DNA of 64,000 nt, taken from Pseudoruegeria sp039972875 (GTDB taxonomy: Bacteria; Pseudomonadota; Alphaproteobacteria; Rhodobacterales; Rhodobacteraceae). Under the pieces are notes generated by a model. That model was given only the letters and a program-made list of their open reading frames with translations, was not told the origin of the DNA and ran no database searches. This document shows positions 27,493-36,159 of this stretch, piece after piece. The stretch lies in contig JBDWMA010000011.1 of NCBI GenBank assembly GCA_039972875.1, positions 1 through 64,000 on the forward strand, read 5' to 3'. The position numbers and the translations under genes are program-made. Positions within the stretch are counted from its first letter, which is position 1. Each line of letters starts with the position of its first letter.

Positions 27493-28266
27493 CTATTTTC
27501 CGTTCTGTCCGCGTTGCATCATTTTCTCAATATTGTGCTTTGTCGTCAAGATTGCGGCCTCAATGCTGTCCTTTTTGGCGTCAAAGCGGGTCGATGGAAC
27601 CGGAACGGACACAGAATGGATCTCTCCGGACCAATCGGTAAAAGCAAATCCAATCGCGCAAATCCCATCATTATGCTCGTGGTTGTCGTAGGCAAGTCCA
27701 GTTTGGGCAGCGTCATCCAAAATTTGATTAAATTGAGCGTCTTGAGGGGGTAAGTTTTGCCGCTCCCATTCGCGTTTTGCAATTTTCATGGCCTCCTCTC
27801 TGGGGAGACGTGAAAGGCTGGATCTGCCGTTCGCCGTGGAAGTCACTGGAAAAACTTCGCCAACTGATGAGACGGTTCGAAGTCGTTGAGTGCCGGGCAC
27901 CTGATCCAAGAAAATCATGGTTCCGTCCCGCAGGACAGATAAATCAGAAGTCTCTCCGGTTGTTTGGGTCAGCTCGGTCAATAGGATTCGACATTGTTCG
28001 ACGATATTGTAGCGGGTTGCCTCGGCAAGTGCCCCTAATTCGGGACCAAGTCGAAGGCCGCTACCATTTGAATTGGCAATGATAAACCGTTCTGTCTGCA
28101 AGGCGTTTACGATACGTTGAACCGTTGATCTTGGTAATGAAACTGCCGTCGCAATTTGACCAAGACTCATACCGCTGGGGTTGTCTTTTAGGGTCCTTAA
28201 GATTGATGCGGCACGAGCGATCACTTGAATGCCGGACCGCCCATTTTCTGACTCGTCTGTTTTCAT
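27493..28266 (-). CDS. IclR-family transcriptional regulator
   Basis: 257 residues starting at ATG 28266 (MKTDESENGRSG). The open frame extends upstream into the promoter region, but that part is not protein-like. HTH about residues 15-75: AASILRTLKDNPSGMSLGQI then SLPRSTVQRIVNALQ. The IclR effector domain follows: TTGETSDLSVLRDGTMIFLD, PVTSTANGRSSLSRL and ICAIGFAFTDWSGEIHSVSV, with a Cys at the usual position. It diverges from the ten-gene catabolic operon, and the shared region holds four copies of a CCGCA-type motif. It is probably the operon's substrate-responsive regulator. Confidence 0.88.
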   Translation of the reverse strand: MKTDESENGRSGIQVIARAASILRTLKDNPSGMSLGQIATAVSLPRSTVQRIVNALQTERFIIANSNGSGLRLGPELGALAEATRYNIVEQCRILLTELTQTTGETSDLSVLRDGTMIFLDQVPGTQRLRTVSSVGEVFPVTSTANGRSSLSRLPREEAMKIAKREWERQNLPPQDAQFNQILDDAAQTGLAYDNHEHNDGICAIGFAFTDWSGEIHSVSVPVPSTRFDAKKDSIEAAILTTKHNIEKMMQRGQNGK

Positions 28267-28329
28267 AACAACTCCAAAATTCAATTTTATTCTAACACTC
28301 TGATTTGTTCGAAAAGTCAAGAAACTTAA

Positions 28330-28404
28330 CCGCACTGTGATACAGGTATCCGCATTGTGAGAAATGTATTGACCGCAATGTGGTGCATGTGTATCAAATT
28401 GCGG
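28330..28404. promoter_or_regulatory. Operator array and promoter of the catabolic operon
   Basis: Three direct repeats, CCGCACTGTGA (28330-28340), CCGCATTGTGA (28350-28360) and CCGCAATGTGG (28373-28383), are followed by an inverted copy, CAAATTGCGG (28395-28404). TTGACC (28369-28374), 17 bases, then TATCAA (28392-28397) fit a promoter for the rightward operon, and the last two motif copies overlap it. The spacing is 20-23 bases, about two helical turns. The IclR protein is the natural candidate to bind. The repeats are seen directly; the binding is inferred. Confidence 0.6.
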
Positions 28405-28482
28405 TATGGGTTGGGAGGGACCACCCTGACATTTTGAATCAGCGCAACACTGTCTAGGCAGTGAATGGAGGAGATGTATCCA

Positions 28483-29319
28483 ATGGTTGAAATCCGCGGC
28501 ATTGAGTTTCAGGCCAACACAGACAATGACATGGGTCTTGAGTTCTATAACCTGAGTCACCGTTTTGGGTTTCAGAACCCGAACTGGCCATATTTTCAGG
28601 ACACCAAGATTGAGCGTATTCATTACATGGCGAAATCTGGTGTTTTGAGCCAGCGGATCACAACAACGATGCATGCCACGACGCATATTGATGCACCGGC
28701 GCATGTTGTTCAGGGAACACCATTTATTGATGAAGTGCCGCTTCCACACTTCTTTGGGACAGGCATTGTTGTGTCTCTTCCAAAGAAGAAATGGGAGCCG
28801 ATCACCGGCGAAGACCTAGAGAAAGCTTGCGGTCATGCGATCCGTAAAGGCGACGTTTTAATCATCAACACGGGGTGGCATCACGACTATGAAGATGGAG
28901 ACTATTTCGCGTATTGCCCCGGTTTTGTGCCTTCTGCGGCAGAATGGATGGTGGAAAAAGGGGTAAAGGTTGTCGGTCATGACACCCAGGCCAATGACCA
29001 CCCACTTGCCACAGCAATTGGTCCTCAGCGCAATGGACCACTGCTGCCCCACCTAGAAGAAGAGTACAAAGAGTGGTCCGGTGGGAACGACTGGAAAGAT
29101 GACTTCCCCGATTGGGAACCCTGCCACCAGATCCTATTCAAAAACGGTATTTTGGGCATCGAAAATGTGGGCGGTGATCTTGATGCAGTCACGGGTAAAC
29201 GCTGTACCTTTGCGTTCTTCCCTTGGAATTGGGACCGCGGTGACGGTTGCATTATCCGTTTGGTCGCAATGATCGACAAAAGCCAGAACTTCCGCATCGA
29301 TGACGGCGCAGATTTCTGA
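28483..29319 (+). CDS. Cyclase-family metal-dependent hydrolase (PF04199 type)
   Basis: 278 residues from ATG 28483, preceded by GGAGGAG at nine bases; the ATG at 28465 lies inside that site. The family includes kynurenine formamidase, isatin hydrolase and other enzymes that open cyclic or N-acyl amides and lactones using a divalent metal. The metal motif is ATTHIDAPAHV (His/Asp/His, about residue 72), with VVGHDTQANDHP further on. Length and motif are complete. As first gene after the IclR operator it may catalyse an early ring-opening or amide-cleaving step on the transported compound. Which bond it cuts cannot be told. Confidence 0.8.
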   Translation: MVEIRGIEFQANTDNDMGLEFYNLSHRFGFQNPNWPYFQDTKIERIHYMAKSGVLSQRITTTMHATTHIDAPAHVVQGTPFIDEVPLPHFFGTGIVVSLPKKKWEPITGEDLEKACGHAIRKGDVLIINTGWHHDYEDGDYFAYCPGFVPSAAEWMVEKGVKVVGHDTQANDHPLATAIGPQRNGPLLPHLEEEYKEWSGGNDWKDDFPDWEPCHQILFKNGILGIENVGGDLDAVTGKRCTFAFFPWNWDRGDGCIIRLVAMIDKSQNFRIDDGADF

Positions 29320-29381
29320 ACAACGGCGCCGCTCGTCTTTTGGCGGCGCTTGATCACGCTTGATACTCTGGGAGGAATTTC

Positions 29382-29732
29382 ATGCACCTGAAACGGTTTA
29401 AAGACGCACAGCCTTATGTCGCGCCCAATCACTTTGACTGCTACGGCCTGCGTTTGCAGGGGTTTGAAGAAGGTGGACCAACCAATCAATGGATCGGCTT
29501 TAGCCAGTTCTTGCCCGGCGGCGGAGCAGGGCCAGATTCAACTCCGTTTGAAAAAGTCTACGTGATGCTCGAAGGCGAAATGACCGTCCTTATTGATGGC
29601 GTAGAAACGGTGCTTTGCAAATACGACAGTTGCACGATCCCCGCCGGTGAAAACCGCAAGATCGAAAACCGCACAAATGAAACCTGTAAAATGCTGGTTG
29701 TTATTCCTTATCCTCCGGAGGCGTCATCATGA
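29382..29732 (+). CDS. Small cupin-domain protein
   Basis: 116 residues, single beta-barrel: FSQFLPGGGAGPDSTPFEKV, then YVMLEGEMTVLIDG and CTIPAGENRKIENRTNE. The usual His pair of cupin motif 1 is missing (PFEKVYVMLEGE has Glu but no H-x-H), so a metal site would be atypical. It may be a sugar-acid or lactone isomerase-like cupin, or a non-metal binding protein. It overlaps the next gene by four bases. Its place between a hydrolase and an SDR in one operon argues for a metabolic rather than regulatory role. Confidence 0.75.
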   Translation: MHLKRFKDAQPYVAPNHFDCYGLRLQGFEEGGPTNQWIGFSQFLPGGGAGPDSTPFEKVYVMLEGEMTVLIDGVETVLCKYDSCTIPAGENRKIENRTNETCKMLVVIPYPPEASS

Positions 29733-30523
29733 ACGCAATGCAGAACCCAAATGCGATGTTTGATGTCAAAGGGGATGTCGCAATGATCACCGGGGCATCT
29801 GGTGCTTTTGGCATGGTGGCAGCACGTATTCTTGCGGCGGCGGGGTGCAACCTTGTCCTTTCGGCAGGCAATCAGGAGGCATTGGACGGCATCGCGCAGG
29901 AATGCCGGGACCTTGGCGTAAATGTGGTGTCTGTGAACATCCGTCCCCGTGACGAAGATGCCTGTCAGAATCTTGTTGACGAGGCGGTCTCAAATTTTGG
30001 CAAACTCGACATCCTTGTGGTGGCTTCTGGTATGAACAAAGTGGCGTTGATCAACGATATGGCGCCTGAGACCTTTCATGCGGTGATGGATGCCAATGTT
30101 AATCAAACTTGGTTGTTGTCCCGTGCGGCGGCGGGTCAGATGAAAAAACAGGGCAAGGGCAAAATTGTTCTAGTGTCCTCTGCGCGTGGTCTTTTAGGAC
30201 ATCCGGCGGGCTATACGGCCTATTGTGCCTCCAAGGCTGCGACGGACGGTCTGACAAAGGCGCTGGGCTGTGAACTGGGCGCGCAGGGCATTACGGTGAA
30301 TGCTATTGCGCCAACGGTGTTCCGCTCGCCTTTGACAGCATGGATGTTTGAGGACAACGACGATGCTAAAAAGGTCCGGGATGGTTTTCTAAGCCGTGTT
30401 CCTGTTGGCCGTCTTGGCGAACCAGAAGATCTGGCAGGACCGTTGTTGTTCCTCGCATCAAAGGCTTCGAATTTTTACACCGGGCATATTTTATATGCGG
30501 ACGGTGGATATACGGCGGGCTGA
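29729..30523 (+). CDS. SDR-family NAD(P)-dependent oxidoreductase
   Basis: 264 residues, classical short-chain dehydrogenase. The cofactor motif is MITGASGAFGMVAARIL, with the TGxxxGxG pattern (here TGASGAFG, the last Gly shifted as is common). The active site has IVLVSSARG (Ser) and YTAYCASKAATDG (Tyr-x-x-x-Lys). The C-terminus FYTGHILYADGGYTAG is the usual SDR end. It resembles gluconate 5-dehydrogenase and 3-oxoacyl reductase types. In this operon it would oxidise an alcohol formed or imported during catabolism. The substrate is unknown. Confidence 0.85.
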   Translation: MNAMQNPNAMFDVKGDVAMITGASGAFGMVAARILAAAGCNLVLSAGNQEALDGIAQECRDLGVNVVSVNIRPRDEDACQNLVDEAVSNFGKLDILVVASGMNKVALINDMAPETFHAVMDANVNQTWLLSRAAAGQMKKQGKGKIVLVSSARGLLGHPAGYTAYCASKAATDGLTKALGCELGAQGITVNAIAPTVFRSPLTAWMFEDNDDAKKVRDGFLSRVPVGRLGEPEDLAGPLLFLASKASNFYTGHILYADGGYTAG

Positions 30524-30526
30524 ACC

Positions 30527-31459
30527 ATGCGGTACAAAAGACAAACAGCTGTTATCGGTGCGGGTCTTATGGGGCATGGTATTGCGCTGACCTTAGCCCG
30601 TGCCGGCCAATACGTGGCTATTACTGACCCATCAGCCGAGGCGCGGGAAACCGTTGCGGAACGTATTCGCCAAAGCATGATCGCGATGGGGATAGAGGAT
30701 CGTGAGATCGTCAAAGCGCTCAAGATGATTGAGATTCATGGCACGACAGCCGGAGCGGTCAAAAACGCCGAAGTCGTGTTTGAGGCTGCCCCGGAAAAGA
30801 TGGATCTAAAGCAAAAGATCTTTGCCGAAATAGAGGCGCATGCACCCGAGACGGCCACGTTTGCTTCTAATACGTCGGTGATGCCGATCACAGACATCAT
30901 GGAAGGGCTGCGTTTAAAAGATCGTGCTGTCGGGACCCATTGGTGGAATCCACCCCATATGATTCCGCTGGTTGAAGTGGTCAAAACCAAATGGACATCG
31001 CCCGATGTGGCCGCGGACATGATGGAACTGCTTCAAGGAGCAGGCAAAACCCCCGTTTTGGTCGAAAAGGATGTTCCCGGTTTTATTGGAAACCGTTTGC
31101 AACATGCACTCTGGCGCGAGGCAATCAGCCTTGTTGAGAACGGTATCTGCGATGCAGAAGCCGTAGATACGGTTATTAAAGCCAGCTTTGGCCGCCGTTT
31201 GGCTGTATTGGGCCCGCTGGAAAATGCGGACCTCGTGGGGACAGACTTAACGCTGGATATTCATGACAACGTTCTGGCGGATCTTGAAACCCGGCGGGGA
31301 CCATCACCCTATTTGCAAAAACTGGTCGAGGAGGGCCGTTTGGGCATGAAGACAGGGCAGGGCTTCAGAACGTGGAGCGCTGAAGAAGTGGATGAAGTGC
31401 GGGCCAAGGTGGCGCAGCACCTCACACGACTGGAAAGCATACTACCGACGAAAATATGA
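30527..31459 (+). CDS. 3-hydroxyacyl-CoA dehydrogenase-like NAD-dependent enzyme
   Basis: 310 residues. N-terminal Rossmann domain AVIGAGLMGHGIALTLARAG; catalytic THWWNPPHMIPLVEVV in place of the HFFNP of fatty-acid enzymes; then VPGFIGNRLQHALWREAISL and a C-terminal helical domain. This size and the HWWNPP motif fit the stand-alone group that includes L-carnitine dehydrogenase and L-gulonate 3-dehydrogenase, which oxidise a free 3-hydroxy acid to a 3-keto acid. That is exactly the substrate class of the BKACE enzyme encoded five genes downstream. Carnitine itself is only one of several candidates. Confidence 0.82.
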   Translation: MRYKRQTAVIGAGLMGHGIALTLARAGQYVAITDPSAEARETVAERIRQSMIAMGIEDREIVKALKMIEIHGTTAGAVKNAEVVFEAAPEKMDLKQKIFAEIEAHAPETATFASNTSVMPITDIMEGLRLKDRAVGTHWWNPPHMIPLVEVVKTKWTSPDVAADMMELLQGAGKTPVLVEKDVPGFIGNRLQHALWREAISLVENGICDAEAVDTVIKASFGRRLAVLGPLENADLVGTDLTLDIHDNVLADLETRRGPSPYLQKLVEEGRLGMKTGQGFRTWSAEEVDEVRAKVAQHLTRLESILPTKI

Positions 31460-31498
31460 ATTTGGCTGCAAAGTCAAAACTTTGGGAGGAGACCAACA

Positions 31499-32776
31499 AT
31501 GACCAGACTTATCAAATCTTCGCGGCGCGGGTTTCTAGCGGGGTCTGCGGCAGCCATTGCCGCACCGGCTTTGCTGCGAGGCACCCGTGCTTATGCAGCC
31601 AACCCGACAATTCGTATTGGGCATGTGAGCCCGCAAACCGGTGCCTTGGCGAGCTTTGCTGAAGCCGATGATTATATCCTTGATGGTATCAGAAAAACCC
31701 TTGCTGCCGGCGTCCAAAATAATGGTAAAACTTGGAACATCGAGATTATCTCTAAGGACAGCCAGTCCAATCCAAACCGTGCAGCCGAAGTCGCGGCAGA
31801 TCTTATATTAGGGGATGAGGTTGACATCATTGTTGCAGCCTCCACCCCTGATACCGTTAATCCGGTTGCTGATCAGGCAGAGATCAATGAGGTGCCCTGC
31901 ATCACCACCGATTGTCCATGGCAGCCCTATTTCTTTGGACGCAACGGCGTGCCCGGGCAAGGCTTTGAAAATACGTACCATTTCTTTTGGGGCCTTGAGG
32001 ACGTCATTGGTTCCTTTTTGGATATGTGGGGCCAGGCAGATGTCGCAAAAACTGTTGGCGGGTTGTTTCCGAATGACGCAGACGGCAATGCGTGGGGGGA
32101 TGCCGAAAACGGCCTTCCAAAACCATTGGCTGCGGCAGGGTATGATCTGATCGATCCCGGCCGGTTCCAACCGTTGTCGGATGATTTTAGCAACCAAATT
32201 GCCGCGTTCAAATCAGCGGGTTGTGAGATCGTCACAGGAAATATGATCCCACCTGATTTTGCGACCTTCTGGGCGCAATCAGCGCAGCAAGGATTTACAC
32301 CAAAGATCGTCACGATCGGTAAAGCACTATTGTTCCCGTCCGTGATTGAATCCCTTGGGAATCGTGGGGACGGCCTAAGTTCTGAGGTCTGGTGGTCACC
32401 GCACCATCCCTTCAATTCTTCGCTGACCGGTGTGAGCGCAAAAGACCTTGCTGAAGGTTACACGGCTGCAACTGGTCGCCCTTGGACACAGCCCATAGGC
32501 TTTAAACATGCATTGTTTGAAGTGGCCGCCAATGTGGTGAGCCGTGCGGAGGATCTAGGAGATCCAGCCGCAATTGTTGCTGCGATTGCTGACACCAACC
32601 TAGATACGGTGACAGGCAACGTAAATTGGGCCAATGGTCCGATCAACAATGTCACAAAGACACCCTTGGTTGCGGGGCAATGGCAACAAGATGGTGATGC
32701 GATGGATCTGAAAATCGTAGCCAACTCAGCCGCGCCGAATATTCCGCTGACCGGCGAATTAAAACTGCTGGGTTAA
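31499..32776 (+). CDS. Liv-type ABC transporter substrate-binding protein with Tat signal
   Basis: 425 residues. The N-terminus SSRRGFLAGSAAAIAAPALL is a twin-arginine (Tat) signal with likely cleavage after AYAA, so the protein would be exported folded. The mature part is a type I periplasmic binding fold: IRIGHVSPQTGALASFAEAD, DLILGDEVDIIVAASTPDTV, and a C-terminal lobe with TGRPWTQPIGFKHALFEVAA. It is larger than amino-acid LivK proteins (about 370) and belongs to the amide/aromatic-acid binding branch by appearance. It is followed by a strong hairpin and then the four membrane/ATPase genes. Confidence 0.85.
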   Translation: MTRLIKSSRRGFLAGSAAAIAAPALLRGTRAYAANPTIRIGHVSPQTGALASFAEADDYILDGIRKTLAAGVQNNGKTWNIEIISKDSQSNPNRAAEVAADLILGDEVDIIVAASTPDTVNPVADQAEINEVPCITTDCPWQPYFFGRNGVPGQGFENTYHFFWGLEDVIGSFLDMWGQADVAKTVGGLFPNDADGNAWGDAENGLPKPLAAAGYDLIDPGRFQPLSDDFSNQIAAFKSAGCEIVTGNMIPPDFATFWAQSAQQGFTPKIVTIGKALLFPSVIESLGNRGDGLSSEVWWSPHHPFNSSLTGVSAKDLAEGYTAATGRPWTQPIGFKHALFEVAANVVSRAEDLGDPAAIVAAIADTNLDTVTGNVNWANGPINNVTKTPLVAGQWQQDGDAMDLKIVANSAAPNIPLTGELKLLG

Positions 32777-32787
32777 TCTCAAACACA

Positions 32788-32816
32788 GCTGCGCCAAAGC
32801 TGGCGCAGCCCTTTTT
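32788..32816 (+). terminator. Hairpin with T-tract between binding-protein gene and livG
   Basis: GCTGCGCCA (32788-32796) pairs perfectly with TGGCGCAGC (32801-32809) around a four-base loop, followed by CCTTTTT. This is a textbook intrinsic terminator, probably partial. It would let the binding protein be made in excess of the ABC complex while still allowing read-through to the downstream genes. Confidence 0.8.
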
Positions 32817-32836
32817 GTCGAACACCAGAGGGCGCT

Positions 32837-33565
32837 ATGGCTGCTTTTCTAGAACTTGATTGCGTGACTAAATCATTTGGTGCAGTCACCGTTGCCGATA
32901 ATCTGAGTTATTCCGTACAAAAGGGCGAGGCGCTGGGCGTCATTGGCCCGAATGGTGCCGGAAAAACGTCGATGTTTAACCTTATAACAGGCACCCTTAA
33001 CCCAAATGCTGGGGCGGTTCTTTTTGATGGTCAAAACGTTACCGGAATGAATGCGGCTAAACGATGCCGTGCTGGTATGGCGCGTAGCTTTCAGGTGCCC
33101 CAGCCTTTTTCCGGGATGACGGTATTTGAAAACGCGATGATCGCTGCGACGCAGGCCGCAGGATTAAAGGGCGCTGAAGCAGAGGTATTTTGCCTCGAAA
33201 TACTGGAACAAACTGAACTGTTGGGCAAAGCCAATACCTTGGCCGGTGGACTGACGTTGTTGGGGCGCAAACGGTTGGAATTGACCCGTGCGCTTTGTGC
33301 GAAACCAAAACTGTTGATGTTAGACGAAATCGCGGGCGGGCTTACCGAGGCGGAGTGCACATCGCTGGTTCAAACTATCAAAGATATCCATGCGCGGGGC
33401 GTGACGATCATCTGGATCGAACATGTTGTTCACGCACTTTTAGCGGTGGTGGACCGTCTGATCGTCATCGATTTTGGCAAAAAAATAGCCGAGGGGAACC
33501 CACAGACCATTATGAATAGTGCCGAAGTTAAGGAAATTTATCTGGGGATTGCTGCTGATGCCTGA
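32837..33565 (+). CDS. Branched-chain-type ABC transporter ATP-binding protein (LivG)
   Basis: 242 residues, one of two ATPases energising the importer. Walker A GPNGAGKTS, Q-loop region RSFQVPQPFSGMTVFENAM, Walker B KLLMLDEIAGGL and the H-loop IEHVV are present. The ABC signature is degenerate: LAGGLTLLGRKRLELTRAL replaces the usual LSYGQQR-type sequence, with GG and the following R/L pattern kept. It overlaps livF by eight bases. The unusual signature is shared by some LivG proteins, so activity is still likely. Confidence 0.88.
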   Translation: MAAFLELDCVTKSFGAVTVADNLSYSVQKGEALGVIGPNGAGKTSMFNLITGTLNPNAGAVLFDGQNVTGMNAAKRCRAGMARSFQVPQPFSGMTVFENAMIAATQAAGLKGAEAEVFCLEILEQTELLGKANTLAGGLTLLGRKRLELTRALCAKPKLLMLDEIAGGLTEAECTSLVQTIKDIHARGVTIIWIEHVVHALLAVVDRLIVIDFGKKIAEGNPQTIMNSAEVKEIYLGIAADA

Positions 33566-34265
33566 TCCTATTTTGAACATCACGGGGTTGGATGCTTTTT
33601 ACGGTGATTTTCAAGCGCTCTATGGCGTGGATTTAACCGTTTCTGTGGGCGAAATTCTTGCGATCATTGGGGCCAATGGTGCAGGAAAAACCACGCTGAT
33701 GAGGTCCATTTCAGGGTTGATGCAAAATCAACCGGCAATGGTGCAATATAGAGGCGCCTCGATTGGGGCGTTGCGCGCGGATGAAGTGGCCGAAAAAGGC
33801 ATCGCTTTGGTGCCCGAGGGGCGGCAGTTGTTTCCATCCCTTTCTGTAGAGGAAAACCTGATCATTGGCGGCCAAATCGGACGCCAAGGACCTTGGTCGC
33901 TTGAGGCGGTCTATAAGCTTTTCCCGATTTTGCAGGACCGCCGCAAACAGCAATCGACATCGTTGTCCGGTGGACAGCAGCAGATGGTTGCCATTGGCAG
34001 GGCTTTGATGGCGAACCCTGATTTGATCCTGTTTGATGAGATCAGTCTTGGTCTTGCCCCCATTATTATAAAAGACATCTATGACGCGCTGCCCGGCATT
34101 ATTGGCGAAGGCATGAGTGCTTTGATCGTTGAGCAAGACATAACCAAGGCACTTTCGGTGTCCTCGCGCGTCTATTGCCTTCAAGAAGGGCGGGTTTCGT
34201 TAGAAGGCGCGTCCGCAACTGTATCGCAGGACGACATCTCCCGCGCGTATTTTGGGGTGGAATAA
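33558..34265 (+). CDS. Branched-chain-type ABC transporter ATP-binding protein (LivF)
   Basis: 235 residues from ATG 33558 inside the end of livG. Walker A GANGAGKTTLMRSISGL, LVPEGRQLFPSLSVEENLII (LivF hallmark), signature LSGGQQQMVAIGRALMA and Walker B LILFDEISLGL are all intact. It pairs with LivG on the LivHM membrane dimer. An earlier in-frame start at 33519 lies within livG and is not preferred. It ends two bases before the livH ATG. Confidence 0.9.
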   Translation: MPDPILNITGLDAFYGDFQALYGVDLTVSVGEILAIIGANGAGKTTLMRSISGLMQNQPAMVQYRGASIGALRADEVAEKGIALVPEGRQLFPSLSVEENLIIGGQIGRQGPWSLEAVYKLFPILQDRRKQQSTSLSGGQQQMVAIGRALMANPDLILFDEISLGLAPIIIKDIYDALPGIIGEGMSALIVEQDITKALSVSSRVYCLQEGRVSLEGASATVSQDDISRAYFGVE

Positions 34266-34267
34266 TC

Positions 34268-35131
34268 ATGGAATGGATGAATGCAATTGTTCAGGGCGCT
34301 TTGCTCGGTGGGTTGTACGCATTGTTTGCGGCAGGCTTATCGTTGATCTTTGGGGTAATGCGTTTGGTGAATATCGCCCATGGTGATTTGATCGTACTTG
34401 GCGCTTACCTTGGTCTGTCTGTAACTGCTGTTTTGGGACTGCATCCGTTGCTTAGTCTAATCGTTGTGGTGCCGTGCATGGCAGTGATCGGATATGTGCT
34501 CCAGCGGGGTATCCTGAACCAAACCCTCGGTAAGGATCTGTTGCCGCCATTATTGGTGACATTTGGTCTATCCGTAATCATTCAGAATGCTTTGCTTGAA
34601 CTGTATTCAGCAGATCCCCAGAAAATGAATGCGGGCGCTCTGGAAACCGCCAGTATTCCGGTCGGGCCTTTGTCTCTTGGTGTGCTGCCTGTATTGACCT
34701 TTGCTATTGCTGTGCTGGTGATCGCCGGTTTGCAATGGACGTTTTATAGAACGGCTTTGGGGCGTGCGTTCCGCGCTGTCTCAGACAATCAAGAAATAGC
34801 GCAGCTTATGGGGCTGAACCGTCGTCATATCTTTGGGTTGGCCATGGCGTTGGCGTTGGGGGTGACCGCAATTGCGGGTATTCTACTGGGTATTCGGACC
34901 AGCTTTGACCCCTCTATTGGCGGCGGCCGATTAATATTTGGGTTTGAGGCTGTGATCATCGGGGGGCTTGGAAACCTTTGGGGGACTTTGGTTGGCGGCG
35001 TGATCCTAGGTGTCGCGCAAACCATAGGGGCAAAAATTGACCCTGGGTGGCAACTTTTGGCCGGACATATCGCCTTTTTGATCATTCTCGCTATTCGTCC
35101 GAATGGCCTGTTCCCGAGGATAAGCGGATGA
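34268..35131 (+). CDS. Branched-chain-type ABC transporter permease (LivH)
   Basis: 287 residues, inner-membrane permease with about eight hydrophobic segments. It starts MEWMNAIVQGALLGGLYALF, with the conserved MRLVNIAHGDLIVLGAYLGL early and GRAFRAVSDNQEIAQLMGLN, the EAA-like loop contacting the ATPases. The end has GLGNLWGTLVGGVILGVAQ. The ATG at 34268 is correct; a longer frame from 34175 overlaps livF and adds a non-hydrophobic arginine-rich piece. It overlaps livM by four bases (ATGA). Confidence 0.9.
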   Translation: MEWMNAIVQGALLGGLYALFAAGLSLIFGVMRLVNIAHGDLIVLGAYLGLSVTAVLGLHPLLSLIVVVPCMAVIGYVLQRGILNQTLGKDLLPPLLVTFGLSVIIQNALLELYSADPQKMNAGALETASIPVGPLSLGVLPVLTFAIAVLVIAGLQWTFYRTALGRAFRAVSDNQEIAQLMGLNRRHIFGLAMALALGVTAIAGILLGIRTSFDPSIGGGRLIFGFEAVIIGGLGNLWGTLVGGVILGVAQTIGAKIDPGWQLLAGHIAFLIILAIRPNGLFPRISG

Positions 35132-36147
35132 CATTAACCGAATTCAAAGTTACGCGAACGTCGCCTGTGGCCAAAGCCGCCGCAATTTTCGGAGCGATTG
35201 CTCTGCTGCTGCTCATTGCAGGTCCGCTTTGGGCCGGGCGTGCTGACATGCGTTTGCTGAGTGAACTCTTTCTCTATCTGGCGCTCGCGTCCCTGTGGAA
35301 CCTGATGGCGGGGTACGCAGGACTGGTATCCGTCGGTCAGCAAGCCTATGTTGGGTTTGGCGGGTATATGCTGTTTGCGTTGACCATTTTTGGTGACTTG
35401 CATCCTGTTGTAGCCATCGGGGTTGCTGGACTGTTGGGTGCTGCAATCTCTATCCCCGTCGCGATGCTGATCTTCCGACTCCGGGGCGCATATTTCGCCA
35501 TTGGCACATGGGTTATGGCCGAGGTCTTTCGGCTGTCCTTTGCCCAAGTCTCCTCGCTTGGGGGCGGATCGGGGACATCATTGCCCGTCGATATCGTAAA
35601 ATCTCTTGCGAGTTCGCGGTCTGGACGAGAGCATCTGAGCTATTGGTTGGCGCTTGGGACAGCCGTCATTGTAATCGCCGCGATCTATTTGTTTTTGAGA
35701 TCTCGAAATGGTCTGGCCCTTGCAGCCATCCGCGATAATGAGCTTGCTGCGGGTTCCCTTGGGATCGACATTTGGCGAACCAAATTGGTTGTGTACATCG
35801 TCACCGCTGCGCTGACATCCATGGTTGGGGCGCTAATCTTCCTCCAGAAATTGCGGATTTCACCGGACGCGGCGTTTTCAGTTAATGACTGGACCGCTTT
35901 TGTTATCTTTATCGTTGTCATCGGTGGGATTGGTACGATCGAAGGCCCCATCATCGGCACATTGGTGTTCTTTGCCCTGCGCGAAACACTGGCTGATCTG
36001 GGAACGATTTATCTAATGGTTCTTGGTGTCGTGGCGATTGTGATCATGCTTAAGGCCCCCAATGGCATCTGGGGATTAATCAAGTCCCGATACGATGTTC
36101 AACTTTTCCCCATCAGTTTTCGCGTACAGCGCAATTCCGACACATAA
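35128..36147 (+). CDS. Branched-chain-type ABC transporter permease (LivM)
   Basis: 339 residues with about ten hydrophobic segments. LivM landmarks: YLALASLWNLMAGYAGLVSV, GQQAYVGFGGYMLFAL, RLRGAYFAIGTWVMAEVFRL, AIRDNELAAGSLGIDIWRTK and GGIGTIEGPIIGTLVFFALR. It starts within the livH stop. With LivH it forms the channel of the importer. It ends 12 bases before the BKACE gene, so transport and catabolic genes form one transcription unit. Confidence 0.9.
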   Translation: MTLTEFKVTRTSPVAKAAAIFGAIALLLLIAGPLWAGRADMRLLSELFLYLALASLWNLMAGYAGLVSVGQQAYVGFGGYMLFALTIFGDLHPVVAIGVAGLLGAAISIPVAMLIFRLRGAYFAIGTWVMAEVFRLSFAQVSSLGGGSGTSLPVDIVKSLASSRSGREHLSYWLALGTAVIVIAAIYLFLRSRNGLALAAIRDNELAAGSLGIDIWRTKLVVYIVTAALTSMVGALIFLQKLRISPDAAFSVNDWTAFVIFIVVIGGIGTIEGPIIGTLVFFALRETLADLGTIYLMVLGVVAIVIMLKAPNGIWGLIKSRYDVQLFPISFRVQRNSDT

Positions 36148-36159
36148 GGAGCCTGAATC

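Noticed and set aside
28267..28749. N-terminal extension of the IclR gene to 28749
   Set aside because: The extra 161 codons run through the promoter/operator region and part of the cyclase gene and are not protein-like. The IclR domain starts near 28266.
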